A stretch of 64,000 bases of DNA from JAJFFW01 sp965263375 (GTDB taxonomy: Bacteria > Pseudomonadota > Alphaproteobacteria > Caulobacterales > Parvularculaceae). Where the stretch lies: the NCBI GenBank assembly GCA_965263375.1, contig OZ253669.1:3235540-3299539 (forward strand). The letters run 5' to 3'. The notes under the pieces were generated by a model. The model ran no database searches, was not told the origin of the DNA, and saw only the letters and a list, made by a program, of their open reading frames with translations. Shown in pieces: positions 16,093 through 23,873 of the stretch. Numbering within the stretch: position 1 is the stretch's first letter; each line of letters opens with the position of its first letter. A program made the translations under genes and the position numbers.

Positions 16093-17751
16093 CTATTTCT
16101 TATGGGTGACTGTCAGCCCCAAGACGTCGCCAAGTTCATCTGGCTTTGTCTCAATAGTCTGTGAGAGGGTCGCCAATGGGACCGGTTTTTTAGGTGACGC
16201 GTCAATGCTGAGCGAGCCGCCTTTGGCGACAAAGTCTGCAAATGAATTGACATACCCCGCATAAAGCGGGTTCACACTCATCGCAGATACCCCGAGCAAG
16301 CGGATCATAGCTGGCGCGGACTGGCGTAATTCAGGACCAGAGCTGTTCATCTGAAGGCCGGCAATCGCAAAGATTGCGTCTAATAACGCCTTATCTTTAA
16401 GGGTTGTGTTAAAGCCGCCAATTTTAAATTCCGGCGCAAGCGCACTCGCATCGTCAGCCGCCATCGCCGCTTTTAAAGTATCGCTCTTAAAGCCTTCGAG
16501 ATTAAACGACATTTCGTAATCAGCTAAGCTCGGCGCCGCCGCGGCGGTCACAAACTCAGCCTTTCCGCTTTTAGCGTTCCAATCCCATGAAACGTTGCTC
16601 ACCGCCTCAACCGCATCAAGACCATGTTCCTTGATGGTTGTTAAAAGTGCGTCTTCCCCGTCACTTGCATAAGCGGAAAAATCATATTTGGCTTTTGTAA
16701 CCGCTGTTACTTTTGATGGCACAAGCCACGTTGATTGGACCGCGGATATATTGGCCTCAGACACTTTTGAGAAGAGCTTATCGCTTATATAGGTGTTCGC
16801 GTCAGCGATATTAATCTCACCTAATTGAATAAGGTTCTTTGCATCCGCTGGGGGCTCTTCGCCCTTCAGGCCATACTCTAACAAGCCGGACAGATCAAAA
16901 CCTTGCCAGACGAAAGACGCCGCTTCCACCTTCTGGTTGGCGCCCGACATTAAAGCCGCGCCAAGGGGGCTGTCCTTAATCGCTTGTCCAACCCCTTCCA
17001 ACATATCTAAGGCTTCATCAGATTGGCTAAAAGAGTAACTGGAGTTATAGGCCGCAATCCGGTCAAACTTTCCGCCGCCGAACCCTTCAAGTCGCCAATC
17101 AGGCGCCGCAAGGGAAAAAGCACCGTCTTTTTCTTCCGCCGTAATCAGAAGATCTTTTACATAGACGCCTTTAAGGTTAAGGGCGTTTAGAAAATAAAGC
17201 GGCGCTTTATCATCCCCCCCGAGGCTGCTGGCGCGAAAACGTAAGCCATCTAGCTCAATACCGGCGATGGAAAAATCAGCCGTGTCACCGCCTTCTTTCG
17301 CCCGCACCTGAACGCCAAAGAGCCGAACTTTTTCTAAGAGTTTTTCAAAAGCCGCATTCGCATCAGCGGGCGCATCGCTTTCGATCTTCTGACTGATTTT
17401 TTCAATAGCGCCCATATCAACGCCGTAAAGCTCAGCCCGATCAATCGTAATGATGCTGCCATCGGCTTCATCTTCATACGCCAGATCCGTGATGACAGTC
17501 GCGCCAATCGTGTCATCAAATGACGCATCGGCGTAGCTAGGGCGCCCTTGCTCAGGGAGAAGCGCAAAAAAAGCTTCCACATCAAGGGGTTTAGCGCCCT
17601 TTAAAACAAAGCGCTTATCAATCGGCGACGCGGTCTTTGATAGCTTGGCGGCCGATGCTTCAGCGCCGCCCGCTTTGGGCGTCTCAGCGTCATTGCCGCC
17701 ACAGGCGACCAGCATCAGCGCCGCCGCGCTGGATAGAAAAATCTTTTTCAT
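16093..17751 (-). CDS. large lipoprotein of unknown function
   Basis: The 552-residue product starts MKKIFLSSAAALMLVAC, a lipoprotein signal with the lipidated cysteine at 17, followed by an acid- and alanine-rich linker. The rest has no transmembrane segment and no motif I recognise. It is rich in short beta-strand-like stretches and repeats of aspartate/alanine, suggesting a periplasmic or outer-membrane-anchored domain. The ATG at 17751 is preceded by AAGGGG at a spacing of about six, and gives the signal peptide directly; an ATG six codons upstream is weaker. It is downstream of tlpA on the same strand with a 121-bp gap. The function is unknown. Confidence 0.7.
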   Translation of the reverse strand: MKKIFLSSAAALMLVACGGNDAETPKAGGAEASAAKLSKTASPIDKRFVLKGAKPLDVEAFFALLPEQGRPSYADASFDDTIGATVITDLAYEDEADGSIITIDRAELYGVDMGAIEKISQKIESDAPADANAAFEKLLEKVRLFGVQVRAKEGGDTADFSIAGIELDGLRFRASSLGGDDKAPLYFLNALNLKGVYVKDLLITAEEKDGAFSLAAPDWRLEGFGGGKFDRIAAYNSSYSFSQSDEALDMLEGVGQAIKDSPLGAALMSGANQKVEAASFVWQGFDLSGLLEYGLKGEEPPADAKNLIQLGEINIADANTYISDKLFSKVSEANISAVQSTWLVPSKVTAVTKAKYDFSAYASDGEDALLTTIKEHGLDAVEAVSNVSWDWNAKSGKAEFVTAAAAPSLADYEMSFNLEGFKSDTLKAAMAADDASALAPEFKIGGFNTTLKDKALLDAIFAIAGLQMNSSGPELRQSAPAMIRLLGVSAMSVNPLYAGYVNSFADFVAKGGSLSIDASPKKPVPLATLSQTIETKPDELGDVLGLTVTHKK

Positions 17752-17872
17752 GGCAAACCCCTTCCCCATTCAGTTGGTGAGCATCCGCTAACGCCGTTCG
17801 GCCCGAAAATCTATGCGAACTGTTAAGGGGTCCCATAAGATGATGGCTAAAACAAGGAAAAGCTTTACGTTC

Positions 17873-18562
17873 CTAGCCCGCGCAACCAAGGGTGCGTTTG
17901 ATTAAAGCTTTGGCCTCATCACTGCGCCAATCGGCTTCGCCTAACAAACGCCCAACCTCACGCCCCTCGCCATCATAAAGGATGGAAACCGGCAAGGCCG
18001 TGACACCGCCAACGGCGCTTGAAAACCCGCGTGTCTCGTCACTGTAAAATTCAAGATCAGAAAGCCCGAGCTGATCAAAAAAGGTTTTTGCAGGGTCAGG
18101 GGCGCCAAAATCAAAAGCGACTGGTATCACTTCAACGTTTGTCCCTTCTAAATCACTCGCAAGATCATTCAACGACGGAAGCTCATGGACACATGGCGCA
18201 CACCACGTCGCCCAGAAATTCACGAGAAGGGCTTTTCCGCGATAGTCTTTTAACGAGACTTCTTTCGCCCCGTCGCCTAGCCCCTTTAAAATACGCTCAT
18301 GTGGAGCGTTTCGGGCAGGAAACGCATAGCGAAAATCTGCCATTTCCCCTTTCAATAGGGCGGGATCTCGCTTTTCCACCAGAGGCAAACAATTAACGCC
18401 GCCGCCTGCCGACAAAGCCGAGCCGCCCGCGGGCTTTAAAGAGGCGGAGATTAAAATAAACCCCAGCCACAAAACCCCAGCGCCGCCCCACAGGAATATC
18501 CACATTCGGGGCGTTTTTACACCTTCAACGAGAGCTTGCATTAACCGCTTGGTGAACTTCAT
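17873..18562 (-). CDS. tlpA: TlpA/ResA-like membrane-anchored thiol-disulfide oxidoreductase
   Basis: The 229-residue protein has one N-terminal membrane anchor (MWIFLWGGAGVLWLGFILIS) and a periplasmic thioredoxin domain with VNFWATWCAPCVHELPSL, the TlpA/ResA active site. ALPVSILYDGEGREVG supplies the cis-proline loop. Such proteins reduce disulfides in the periplasm, for example in cytochrome maturation. The start at 18562 has GGAAAGGG about nine bases upstream; an in-frame ATG at 18583 is possible. It is divergent from argH, an arrangement common in alphaproteobacteria. Confidence 0.9.
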   Translation of the reverse strand: MKFTKRLMQALVEGVKTPRMWIFLWGGAGVLWLGFILISASLKPAGGSALSAGGGVNCLPLVEKRDPALLKGEMADFRYAFPARNAPHERILKGLGDGAKEVSLKDYRGKALLVNFWATWCAPCVHELPSLNDLASDLEGTNVEVIPVAFDFGAPDPAKTFFDQLGLSDLEFYSDETRGFSSAVGGVTALPVSILYDGEGREVGRLLGEADWRSDEAKALIKRTLGCAG

Positions 18563-18610
18563 GGCTTTGCGCCCTTTCCTCATCGCTCGTCTCGCCCTAA
18601 AAGGCGTTGC

Positions 18611-20011
18611 ATGACAGATAAGAATAACGACCAGAAAAATACAATGTGGGGCGGGCGTTTCGCCGCGGGCCCAGCCGCAATTATGGAGGAGATCAACGCC
18701 TCCATCGATATCGACCAGCGACTATGGCGTGAAGATATCGCGGGCTCAAAGGCCCATGCGAGCATGCTGGCGGCGCAAAAGATCATTTCGGATGCGGATG
18801 CGAAGTCCATTCATGAGGGACTTGACGCCATCGCCAAGGAGATTGAGGGGGGAACATTCCCCTTTTCAGCGACCCTTGAAGATATTCATATGAATATCGA
18901 AGCGCGTCTGAAAACTTTGATTGGCGAGCCAGCCTCGCGTCTACACACCGCCCGTTCGCGCAATGACCAGGTTGCGACGGACTTCCGCTTATGGATGCGA
19001 CGGATCTGTGATGAGACGGACGCCGCCCTTAAGGACTTACAGGTGGCGCTGTTAAATCTTGCCGAGCCCCATGCGGATACTGTGATGCCTGGCTATACGC
19101 ACCTTCAAACGGCCCAGCCGGTAACATTGGGCCACCACCTTCTCGCCTATGTTGAGATGATCGGGCGGGACCGGGGCCGCTTTGTCGACGCACGCGCGCG
19201 GCTGAACGAAAGCCCACTTGGCGCGGCGGCGCTAGCCGGCACGCCATTTCCGATCGACCGCGAAATGACCGCTAAAACCCTGGGCTTTGATCAGCCCATG
19301 GGGAACTCGCTAGACGCTGTTTCCGCGCGTGACTTTGCCCTTGAATGTTTGTCAGCCGCCTCTTTGAACGCGATGCATTTATCGCGGCTGGCCGAAGAAT
19401 TAGTCCTTTGGACCTCGCCACACTTTGGGTTTGTGACCCTATCGGACGCATTTTCGACAGGCTCGTCCATCATGCCGCAAAAGAAAAATCCGGACGCGGC
19501 GGAACTAGCGCGCGCAAAGGTCGGGCGGATTTCATCATCTTTCTCAAGCTTGCTCATCATGATGAAGGGCTTGCCGCTCGCCTATTCAAAAGACATGCAG
19601 GAAGACAAAGCCGCGACCTTCCAAGCCTTTGACGATTTAGCGCTGGTGATCGCCGCGATGACAGGCATGGTTTCAGACCTTACCATCAACAAAGACGCCA
19701 TGCGCACCGCAGCGATGGGCGGGTTTTCCACCGCAACCGATATTGCCGATTGGCTTGTGCGGGTGCTGGCGATGCCGTTCCGCGACGCCCACCATGTGAC
19801 GGGCGAAATTGTTGCGCGCGCAGAAAAAGCAGGCAAACGCCTTGATGAATTGCCGTTAAGCGAAATGCAAGCGATTGAAGCGCGCATAACAGATGATATA
19901 TTCTCTGTTCTGAGCGTTGAAGCTTCCGTCGCATCGCGCCTTTCTTATGGCGGCGCGGCCCCGGTAAATGTTAAAGCGCAAGTTAAAAAGTGGCGCGAAA
20001 AACTCGCGTAA
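18611..20011 (+). CDS. argH: argininosuccinate lyase
   Basis: The 466-residue enzyme begins with MWGGRFAAGPA, has HTARSRNDQVATDFRL near residue 115, TAQPVTLGHHLLAY near 172 and the fumarase/aspartase-superfamily signature GSSIMPQKKNPD near 287. It splits argininosuccinate into arginine and fumarate, the last step of arginine synthesis, as a cytoplasmic tetramer. The length is standard. It leads an apparent operon with the small lipoprotein gene (10 bp) and lysA (14 bp). Confidence 0.97.
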   Translation: MTDKNNDQKNTMWGGRFAAGPAAIMEEINASIDIDQRLWREDIAGSKAHASMLAAQKIISDADAKSIHEGLDAIAKEIEGGTFPFSATLEDIHMNIEARLKTLIGEPASRLHTARSRNDQVATDFRLWMRRICDETDAALKDLQVALLNLAEPHADTVMPGYTHLQTAQPVTLGHHLLAYVEMIGRDRGRFVDARARLNESPLGAAALAGTPFPIDREMTAKTLGFDQPMGNSLDAVSARDFALECLSAASLNAMHLSRLAEELVLWTSPHFGFVTLSDAFSTGSSIMPQKKNPDAAELARAKVGRISSSFSSLLIMMKGLPLAYSKDMQEDKAATFQAFDDLALVIAAMTGMVSDLTINKDAMRTAAMGGFSTATDIADWLVRVLAMPFRDAHHVTGEIVARAEKAGKRLDELPLSEMQAIEARITDDIFSVLSVEASVASRLSYGGAAPVNVKAQVKKWREKLA

Positions 20012-20021
20012 GAGAGCACCC

Positions 20022-20147
20022 ATGAAAAAACTATTGATCGCCCTTACTGCCCTTGCCTTTCTTTGCGCCTGCGGAAAGAAAGCACCGTTACGCGCGCCGA
20101 ACACCCCGCCGCCGAGCGACACCCTTGTCAGCGTTTCGCAGCGATAA
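20022..20147 (+). CDS. lptM: LptM-like small lipoprotein
   Basis: This 41-codon gene between argH and lysA encodes MKKLLIALTALAFLCAC, a lipoprotein signal with Cys17, followed by GKKAPLRAPNTPPP and a short polar tail. The G-K-K-x-P-L motif directly after the lipidated cysteine is the hallmark of LptM (YifL), an outer-membrane lipoprotein that helps LptD acquire its native disulfides. The position between argH and lysA is also typical. GAGAG lies about seven bases before the ATG. Confidence in a real lipoprotein gene is high; the LptM name rests on the short motif and synteny. Confidence 0.82.
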   Translation: MKKLLIALTALAFLCACGKKAPLRAPNTPPPSDTLVSVSQR

Positions 20148-20161
20148 AGTAGCCCCCATTT

Positions 20162-21427
20162 ATGCACCACTTTACTTATAAAAACGGCGTTCTCCATGCA
20201 GAAGATGTAAGCCTTAAAGCGATTGCAGACGCTGTCGGCACGCCCTTTTATTGCTATAGCGAGGCGACGCTGCGCCGTCATATACAGGTGTTTGAAAACG
20301 CCTTTACAGATATGAACACACTGACGGCGTTTTCTGTGAAAGCAAACTCAAACCTTGCGGTGCTGAAAGTCCTTGCTAGCGAAGGCGCAGGCGCGGACAT
20401 CGTTTCCGGCGGGGAGCTTTTGCGCGCCCGCAAGGCGGGCATTCCCGGCGAAAAGATTGTTTTTTCCGGCGTCGGTAAAACCCGATTGGAAATGGCCGCA
20501 GCCCTGGATGAAAACATCCACCAGTTCAATGTGGAATCAGAAGACGAGCTCAGCGCGCTTAACGATATCGCCGCATCAAAAGGCGTTGTTGCGCCAATTG
20601 CATTCCGCGTGAACCCGGATGTCGCCGCGGGCGGGCACGAGAAAATTTCAACCGGCAAAGCAGAAGACAAGTTCGGCATCTCGTGGGGCCGGGCGCGGGA
20701 GATGTATGCGAAAGCCGCGACGCTTCCCGCCATTGCGGTAAAAGGCGTTGATGTTCACATCGGCTCGCAAATCACGGCGCTTGCCCCTTTTGAAAAGGCA
20801 TTCATAAAAGTGAGCGAGCTGGTTCAGCAATTGCGCGCCGACGGCGCCCCGATTGAGCGGGTGGACCTTGGCGGCGGGCTTGGCATTCCGTACGGGGATG
20901 AAAAACAAACACCGCCAGACCCGAAAGACTACGCCGCGCTGATACGCAAGATTGTTGGCCCGTTGGGCCTTCAACTGATTTTTGAACCAGGGCGCATGAT
21001 CGCCGCCAATGCGGGCATTATGGTCGCGCAAGTAACCTTTGACAAAAAAGGCGATGCGCGCCGATTTTTAATCATCGACAGCGGCATGAATGACCTTATC
21101 CGCCCGGCGCTATATGACGCCTATCACGCGGTGACACCCATCAGAGAACCGCAGAATAATGAGCTCCTTGTTGATTATGACGTAGTCGGCCCAGTTTGCG
21201 AAACGGGGGACCGCTTCGCCGTCACCCGGCCGCTGCCCGAACAACACCCAGGGGACCTTGTCGCCTTTATGACGGCCGGCGCTTATGGCGCCGTCCAAGC
21301 ATCGACCTATAACACACGTCCGCTGATCCCCGAAACCCTCGTCAATGGTGATCAGTACGCGGTGATCCGCCGCCGGCCAAGCTATGAAGAAATGCTGGCT
21401 CTAGAAGAAACACCAGACTGGTTATAG
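20162..21427 (+). CDS. lysA: diaminopimelate decarboxylase
   Basis: The 421-residue PLP enzyme shows the alanine-racemase-like barrel with the PLP lysine in AFSVKANSNLAVL (near residue 60), GADIVSGGEL, HIGSQI near 200, the glycine-rich DLGGGLGIPY, EPGRMIAANAG and the subunit-crossing CETGDRF near 347. It converts meso-diaminopimelate to lysine in the cytoplasm. The length and the ATG at 20162 match the family. It is the third gene of the argH-lptM-lysA unit. In many alphaproteobacteria a TIGR02302 gene follows at once; here it is displaced by about 2.4 kb. Confidence 0.97.
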   Translation: MHHFTYKNGVLHAEDVSLKAIADAVGTPFYCYSEATLRRHIQVFENAFTDMNTLTAFSVKANSNLAVLKVLASEGAGADIVSGGELLRARKAGIPGEKIVFSGVGKTRLEMAAALDENIHQFNVESEDELSALNDIAASKGVVAPIAFRVNPDVAAGGHEKISTGKAEDKFGISWGRAREMYAKAATLPAIAVKGVDVHIGSQITALAPFEKAFIKVSELVQQLRADGAPIERVDLGGGLGIPYGDEKQTPPDPKDYAALIRKIVGPLGLQLIFEPGRMIAANAGIMVAQVTFDKKGDARRFLIIDSGMNDLIRPALYDAYHAVTPIREPQNNELLVDYDVVGPVCETGDRFAVTRPLPEQHPGDLVAFMTAGAYGAVQASTYNTRPLIPETLVNGDQYAVIRRRPSYEEMLALEETPDWL

Positions 21428-21831
21428 GGAACTATTCCTTAACGACCACCGATTTGATTTCTTTTCTTGAGGGGCGAAATTCGCTCATTTGCGGCAATAG
21501 GCACACCAGTTAGCTTTCAAGAACGGAAAATGGCCTCATACGCCATAATAGTACTGAACGCGGAGTGGTTCTGAACCATCGATCAACCACCAACAGTCAT
21601 CGGCAAGTGATTCAAACACCATAACCGCCTAAACCAATATCACGCTCTACGCATACGGCCGCTATTTCCCGAAACCTTCAATGAAAAGGTCATAAATTGG
21701 GGGGTTGGAAAAGAAACAGCTTGTAATTGTGTCCCATCAGGTCCATGTCTTAGCATACGCCATGATTGAAGCCGTCTATTAGGCCTCTGAAACAAGCTTC
21801 TTATTCTCCTCCAAACATCGGCAAAATCCCC
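21428..21831. other. non-coding stretch between lysA and the cold-shock gene
   Basis: About 450 bp separate lysA from the cold-shock gene. I find no open frame with a credible start and no family signature; the 67-codon frame on the minus strand at 21640-21843 looks like chance. There is no T-tract terminator directly after lysA. The right end probably forms a long 5' untranslated leader of the cold-shock gene, as is usual for csp mRNAs, and ends in the hairpin annotated at 21832-21851. Confidence 0.5.
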
Positions 21832-21851
21832 GTTAGGGAGCATTCCCTAAC
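21832..21851 (+). promoter_or_regulatory. hairpin in the 5' leader of the cold-shock gene
   Basis: GTTAGGGA (21832-21839) and TCCCTAAC (21844-21851) form a perfect eight-base stem with a GCAT tetraloop. The hairpin ends 28 bases before the ATG of the cold-shock gene. No T tract follows, so a simple terminator is unlikely. A structured leader is typical of csp genes, where folding affects translation at low temperature, but that role is inferred here. Confidence 0.5.
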
Positions 21852-21879
21852 CGCTCTATATGTTTGAAAGGAATGACAA

Positions 21880-22083
21880 ATGGCGACTGGTACGATTAAG
21901 TGGTATAATTCGCAAAAAGGTTACGGATTTATTGCACCTGAAAATGGCGGCAAAGACGTTTTTGTGCACGCATCGGCTCTTCAAGATGCTGGAATTCGCA
22001 GCCTGGAAGACGGCCAGCAGGTCTCATACGAATTACAAGAGGAGCGGGGCAAAACCTCAGCTGCGCAACTCAAAGTCCTTTAA
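21880..22083 (+). CDS. cold-shock protein (CspA family)
   Basis: The 67-residue protein is a single cold-shock domain: GTIKWYNSQKGYGFIAPENGGKD with RNP1 (KGYGFI) followed by RNP2 (VFVHAS). It binds single-stranded RNA and DNA as a chaperone. Length and motifs are standard. AAAGGAA lies about seven bases before the ATG. A structured leader upstream and a hairpin downstream suggest a single-gene transcript. It begins a small island of stress-related and charged proteins inserted between lysA and the TIGR02302 gene. Confidence 0.97.
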   Translation: MATGTIKWYNSQKGYGFIAPENGGKDVFVHASALQDAGIRSLEDGQQVSYELQEERGKTSAAQLKVL

Positions 22084-22096
22084 CACGGCTTGCATG

Positions 22097-22125
22097 GGGT
22101 ATTGAGACTAAGCTGCTCAATGCCC
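22097..22125 (+). terminator. possible terminator hairpin after the cold-shock gene
   Basis: GGGTATTGAG (22097-22106) pairs with CTCAATGCCC (22116-22125) in a ten-base stem containing one G-U pair, with a nine-base loop. It begins 13 bp after the cold-shock stop codon. There is no clear T run after it, so it may act as a 3' stabilising hairpin or a weak terminator. Confidence 0.45.
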
Positions 22126-22193
22126 TATGACATAATATACCTGTTTAATGATGGGGCTCTTTATAATGCGGGCCGCAGGATGATGAGGCGCAT

Positions 22194-22391
22194 ATGGCGA
22201 AGAGTTCCCGCTCGCAATCGTTAGAGAACCGTTTGGCGAGACAAGAACGCGCGCAAGCGCTTGCATTGGGCGAAATTCAAATGGCGGCGGCGTACCGCCG
22301 CGAACGCTCAAATGCGTTACGCGAACTGCGTCTTAAACGAGATAATGAGTCTGCAGAGCAATTTACAAAGTGGCGTGAAACACAGTCTTGA
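22194..22391 (+). CDS. small charged protein of unknown function
   Basis: The 65-residue product is dominated by Arg, Glu, Gln and Ala (RLARQERAQALALGE, then RERSNALRELRLKRDNESAEQF) and is predicted by eye to be one long amphipathic helix. It has no cysteine, signal peptide or membrane segment. GGATGATGAGG before the ATG offers a ribosome-binding site. I do not recognise a family. Its position after a cold-shock gene and before an FKBP gene, and its similarity in style to the 64-residue protein at 22955, suggest a nucleic-acid- or ribosome-associated role, which is speculation. Confidence 0.6.
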   Translation: MAKSSRSQSLENRLARQERAQALALGEIQMAAAYRRERSNALRELRLKRDNESAEQFTKWRETQS

Positions 22392-22416
22392 TATTTACTG
22401 GCTTGATATTTACTGG
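22387..22416. repeat. perfect 15-bp tandem duplication over a stop codon
   Basis: CTTGATATTTACTGG occurs twice in direct tandem at 22387-22401 and 22402-22416, followed by CT as the start of a third copy. The first copy contains the TGA stop of the 65-residue protein gene (22389-22391), and the second repeats that stop in the same frame because the unit is a multiple of three. It looks like a recent replication-slippage duplication. Confidence 0.9.
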
Positions 22417-22495
22417 CTCAAAATTTTGATTTGCATAGAGATTACTTCAGCATAGATTATTTAAATTTAACGCCTTATATATTGAAAGAGCACTG

Positions 22496-22921
22496 ATGAA
22501 AGCTGAAAACGGTCACCAGGTTGTGATGAACTTAGATGTTCACACGAGCGAAGGTGTTCATGTTGGTAAGGGCCCCCAAACAATAACACTTGGCGATGGC
22601 GCAGCGTTTCGCTTGCTGGAAGAGGCGATCGTAGGGATGAGCGAAGGGGAAAATAAATCGATCGCTATTCCTTCAAATGATGCTTTCGGTCCTCGTCGGG
22701 AGGAGCTGATCGTGCAAATTCCCCGCACACAATTGCCAATGAACGGAGCGCCCCAAAAGGGCATGCAGCTTGTTGGCACAGGAAACTCAGACGAAGAAGT
22801 TAAGCTAGTCATCATTGATGTGCGTGACGATGTCGTGGTTGCAGACGGAAATCACCCTTTAGCCGGTTTGGACCTTAATGTGTCCTTTTCCATCGAAAAA
22901 ATCACAGCTCTTAAACAATAA
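22496..22921 (+). CDS. FKBP-type peptidyl-prolyl isomerase (SlyD/FkpB-like)
   Basis: The 141-residue protein has the SlyD-type layout: an FKBP half with VMNLDVHTSEGVHV and AFRLLEEAIVGMSEGE, an IF domain beginning FGPRREELIVQIPR, and the closing DGNHPLAGLDLNVSFSIEKI, which is the standard end of SlyD/FkpB. These are cytoplasmic chaperones that catalyse cis-trans isomerisation of Xaa-Pro bonds. The His-rich metal-binding tail of SlyD is absent. The usual glycine-rich GEPxxFxxG of the first domain is replaced by LGDGAAFRLLE. It is part of the cold-shock island. Confidence 0.88.
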   Translation: MKAENGHQVVMNLDVHTSEGVHVGKGPQTITLGDGAAFRLLEEAIVGMSEGENKSIAIPSNDAFGPRREELIVQIPRTQLPMNGAPQKGMQLVGTGNSDEEVKLVIIDVRDDVVVADGNHPLAGLDLNVSFSIEKITALKQ

Positions 22922-22954
22922 GCGCGAAAATGCGCGCCCTATAAAGGCATCATT

Positions 22955-23149
22955 TTGAGTTCGAAAAAATCAGCAGCGCAGAAAAAGTTTATCCGTGATC
23001 GTGATAAGCGAGAGGCCGTATCGGAAGCTGAACAAGCTAAAAGGTTACGGATGGAAAAAACCGCAAAGCTGAGAGCGCTGCGCCTCGCAAAAGAGGCGGA
23101 AGAACGCGCTCAATCAAGTCAATCAAACACAAAGCCAGTGAAGAAATAA
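22955..23149 (+). CDS. small basic protein of unknown function
   Basis: The 64-residue product is Lys/Arg/Ala/Glu-rich (KKSAAQKKFIRDRDKREA, then AKRLRMEKTAKLRALRLAKEAE) and probably a single charged helix with a polar tail. The start is a TTG with AAAGG seven bases upstream. It lies 33 bp after the FKBP gene on the same strand, likely in one transcript. No family recognised. It resembles the protein at 22194 in size, composition and an R-A-L-R-L / R-E-L-R-L segment near its middle, so the two may be distant relatives. Confidence 0.55.
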   Translation: MSSKKSAAQKKFIRDRDKREAVSEAEQAKRLRMEKTAKLRALRLAKEAEERAQSSQSNTKPVKK

Positions 23150-23315
23150 GCACTGTTTCCTGACCTACTAAAGATGTTTGCACGCTGTGTTTAAATGAAC
23201 GGTTTTGGGGAAAATCTGAAACACAATAGTGCGGAAACAACCCGCTTTAATGGCGCCGCCGCCTCTGCCCCTTCAGATGACATCCTTCGTTTCGCATAAG
23301 AGGGCTTTACCCCCC

Positions 23316-23741
23316 TCACCCGCCCAGGATGATGCTGAAATTATTTCCGACGACCAGGGTGTTCCAAGAAACGGCGATAAAGAACATCGCGATCACAAAT
23401 CGATGGGGAAACCACCAGACCATATAGCTGATTAAGAGTTGAAGGATCAGCTTGGCAGCCATCCAGCCGAGGCCGAAATTTTCCATCGCGGCGCGCATTA
23501 CGGGATTCGCCTCCTCACCCACCCCGGCCGCAATAGCCGTATGGGTCGAGGCGATGTCAAGAAGCCCGATGATGTTATAGAATATGATTAAGATCCAAGC
23601 GAGACGCTGGTTTTGCGCATCCGCCCGGGACCTTTTTGCTTGATCGCTTAAGGCGTCACGCCCTCTCGCGGAAAAAATCGCCCGCACCCACACTTCCTTC
23701 CGGACATTCACTTTAAGGCGCCAACAGCGCCCCAAAATCAT
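23316..23741 (-). CDS. DUF5658-like small membrane protein
   Basis: The product (141 residues from the ATG at 23741) has three hydrophobic segments: LAWILIIFYNIIGLLDIAST, a second at LGWMAAKLILQLLISYMVWWF and a third at FVIAMFFIAVSWNTLVVGNN. LLDIASTHTAIAAGVGEEANPVM resembles the DUF5658 motif (L-D-x3-T...EANP-hM). The function is unknown. The start is unsure: a GTG at 23687 has GGAAGGAA at a good spacing and would remove an unremarkable 18-residue N-terminus. It is convergent to the small basic protein gene and divergent from the TIGR02302 gene. Confidence 0.65.
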   Translation of the reverse strand: MILGRCWRLKVNVRKEVWVRAIFSARGRDALSDQAKRSRADAQNQRLAWILIIFYNIIGLLDIASTHTAIAAGVGEEANPVMRAAMENFGLGWMAAKLILQLLISYMVWWFPHRFVIAMFFIAVSWNTLVVGNNFSIILGG

Positions 23742-23873
23742 ATACACACCCAACAACGCGAAAGCCAAGCATTCTCAAAATCTTAAGCCCGTCCCGCCTA
23801 AGGACAATGATGCGAAATTCCCGCCATTCATAATTCGACCATAAAGTCCCATATAGGTTATAATGCAAAAAGT

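Noticed and set aside
21640..21843. Minus-strand open frame between lysA and the cold-shock gene
   Set aside because: No family features or ribosome-binding site; it overlaps the leader hairpin of the cold-shock gene.
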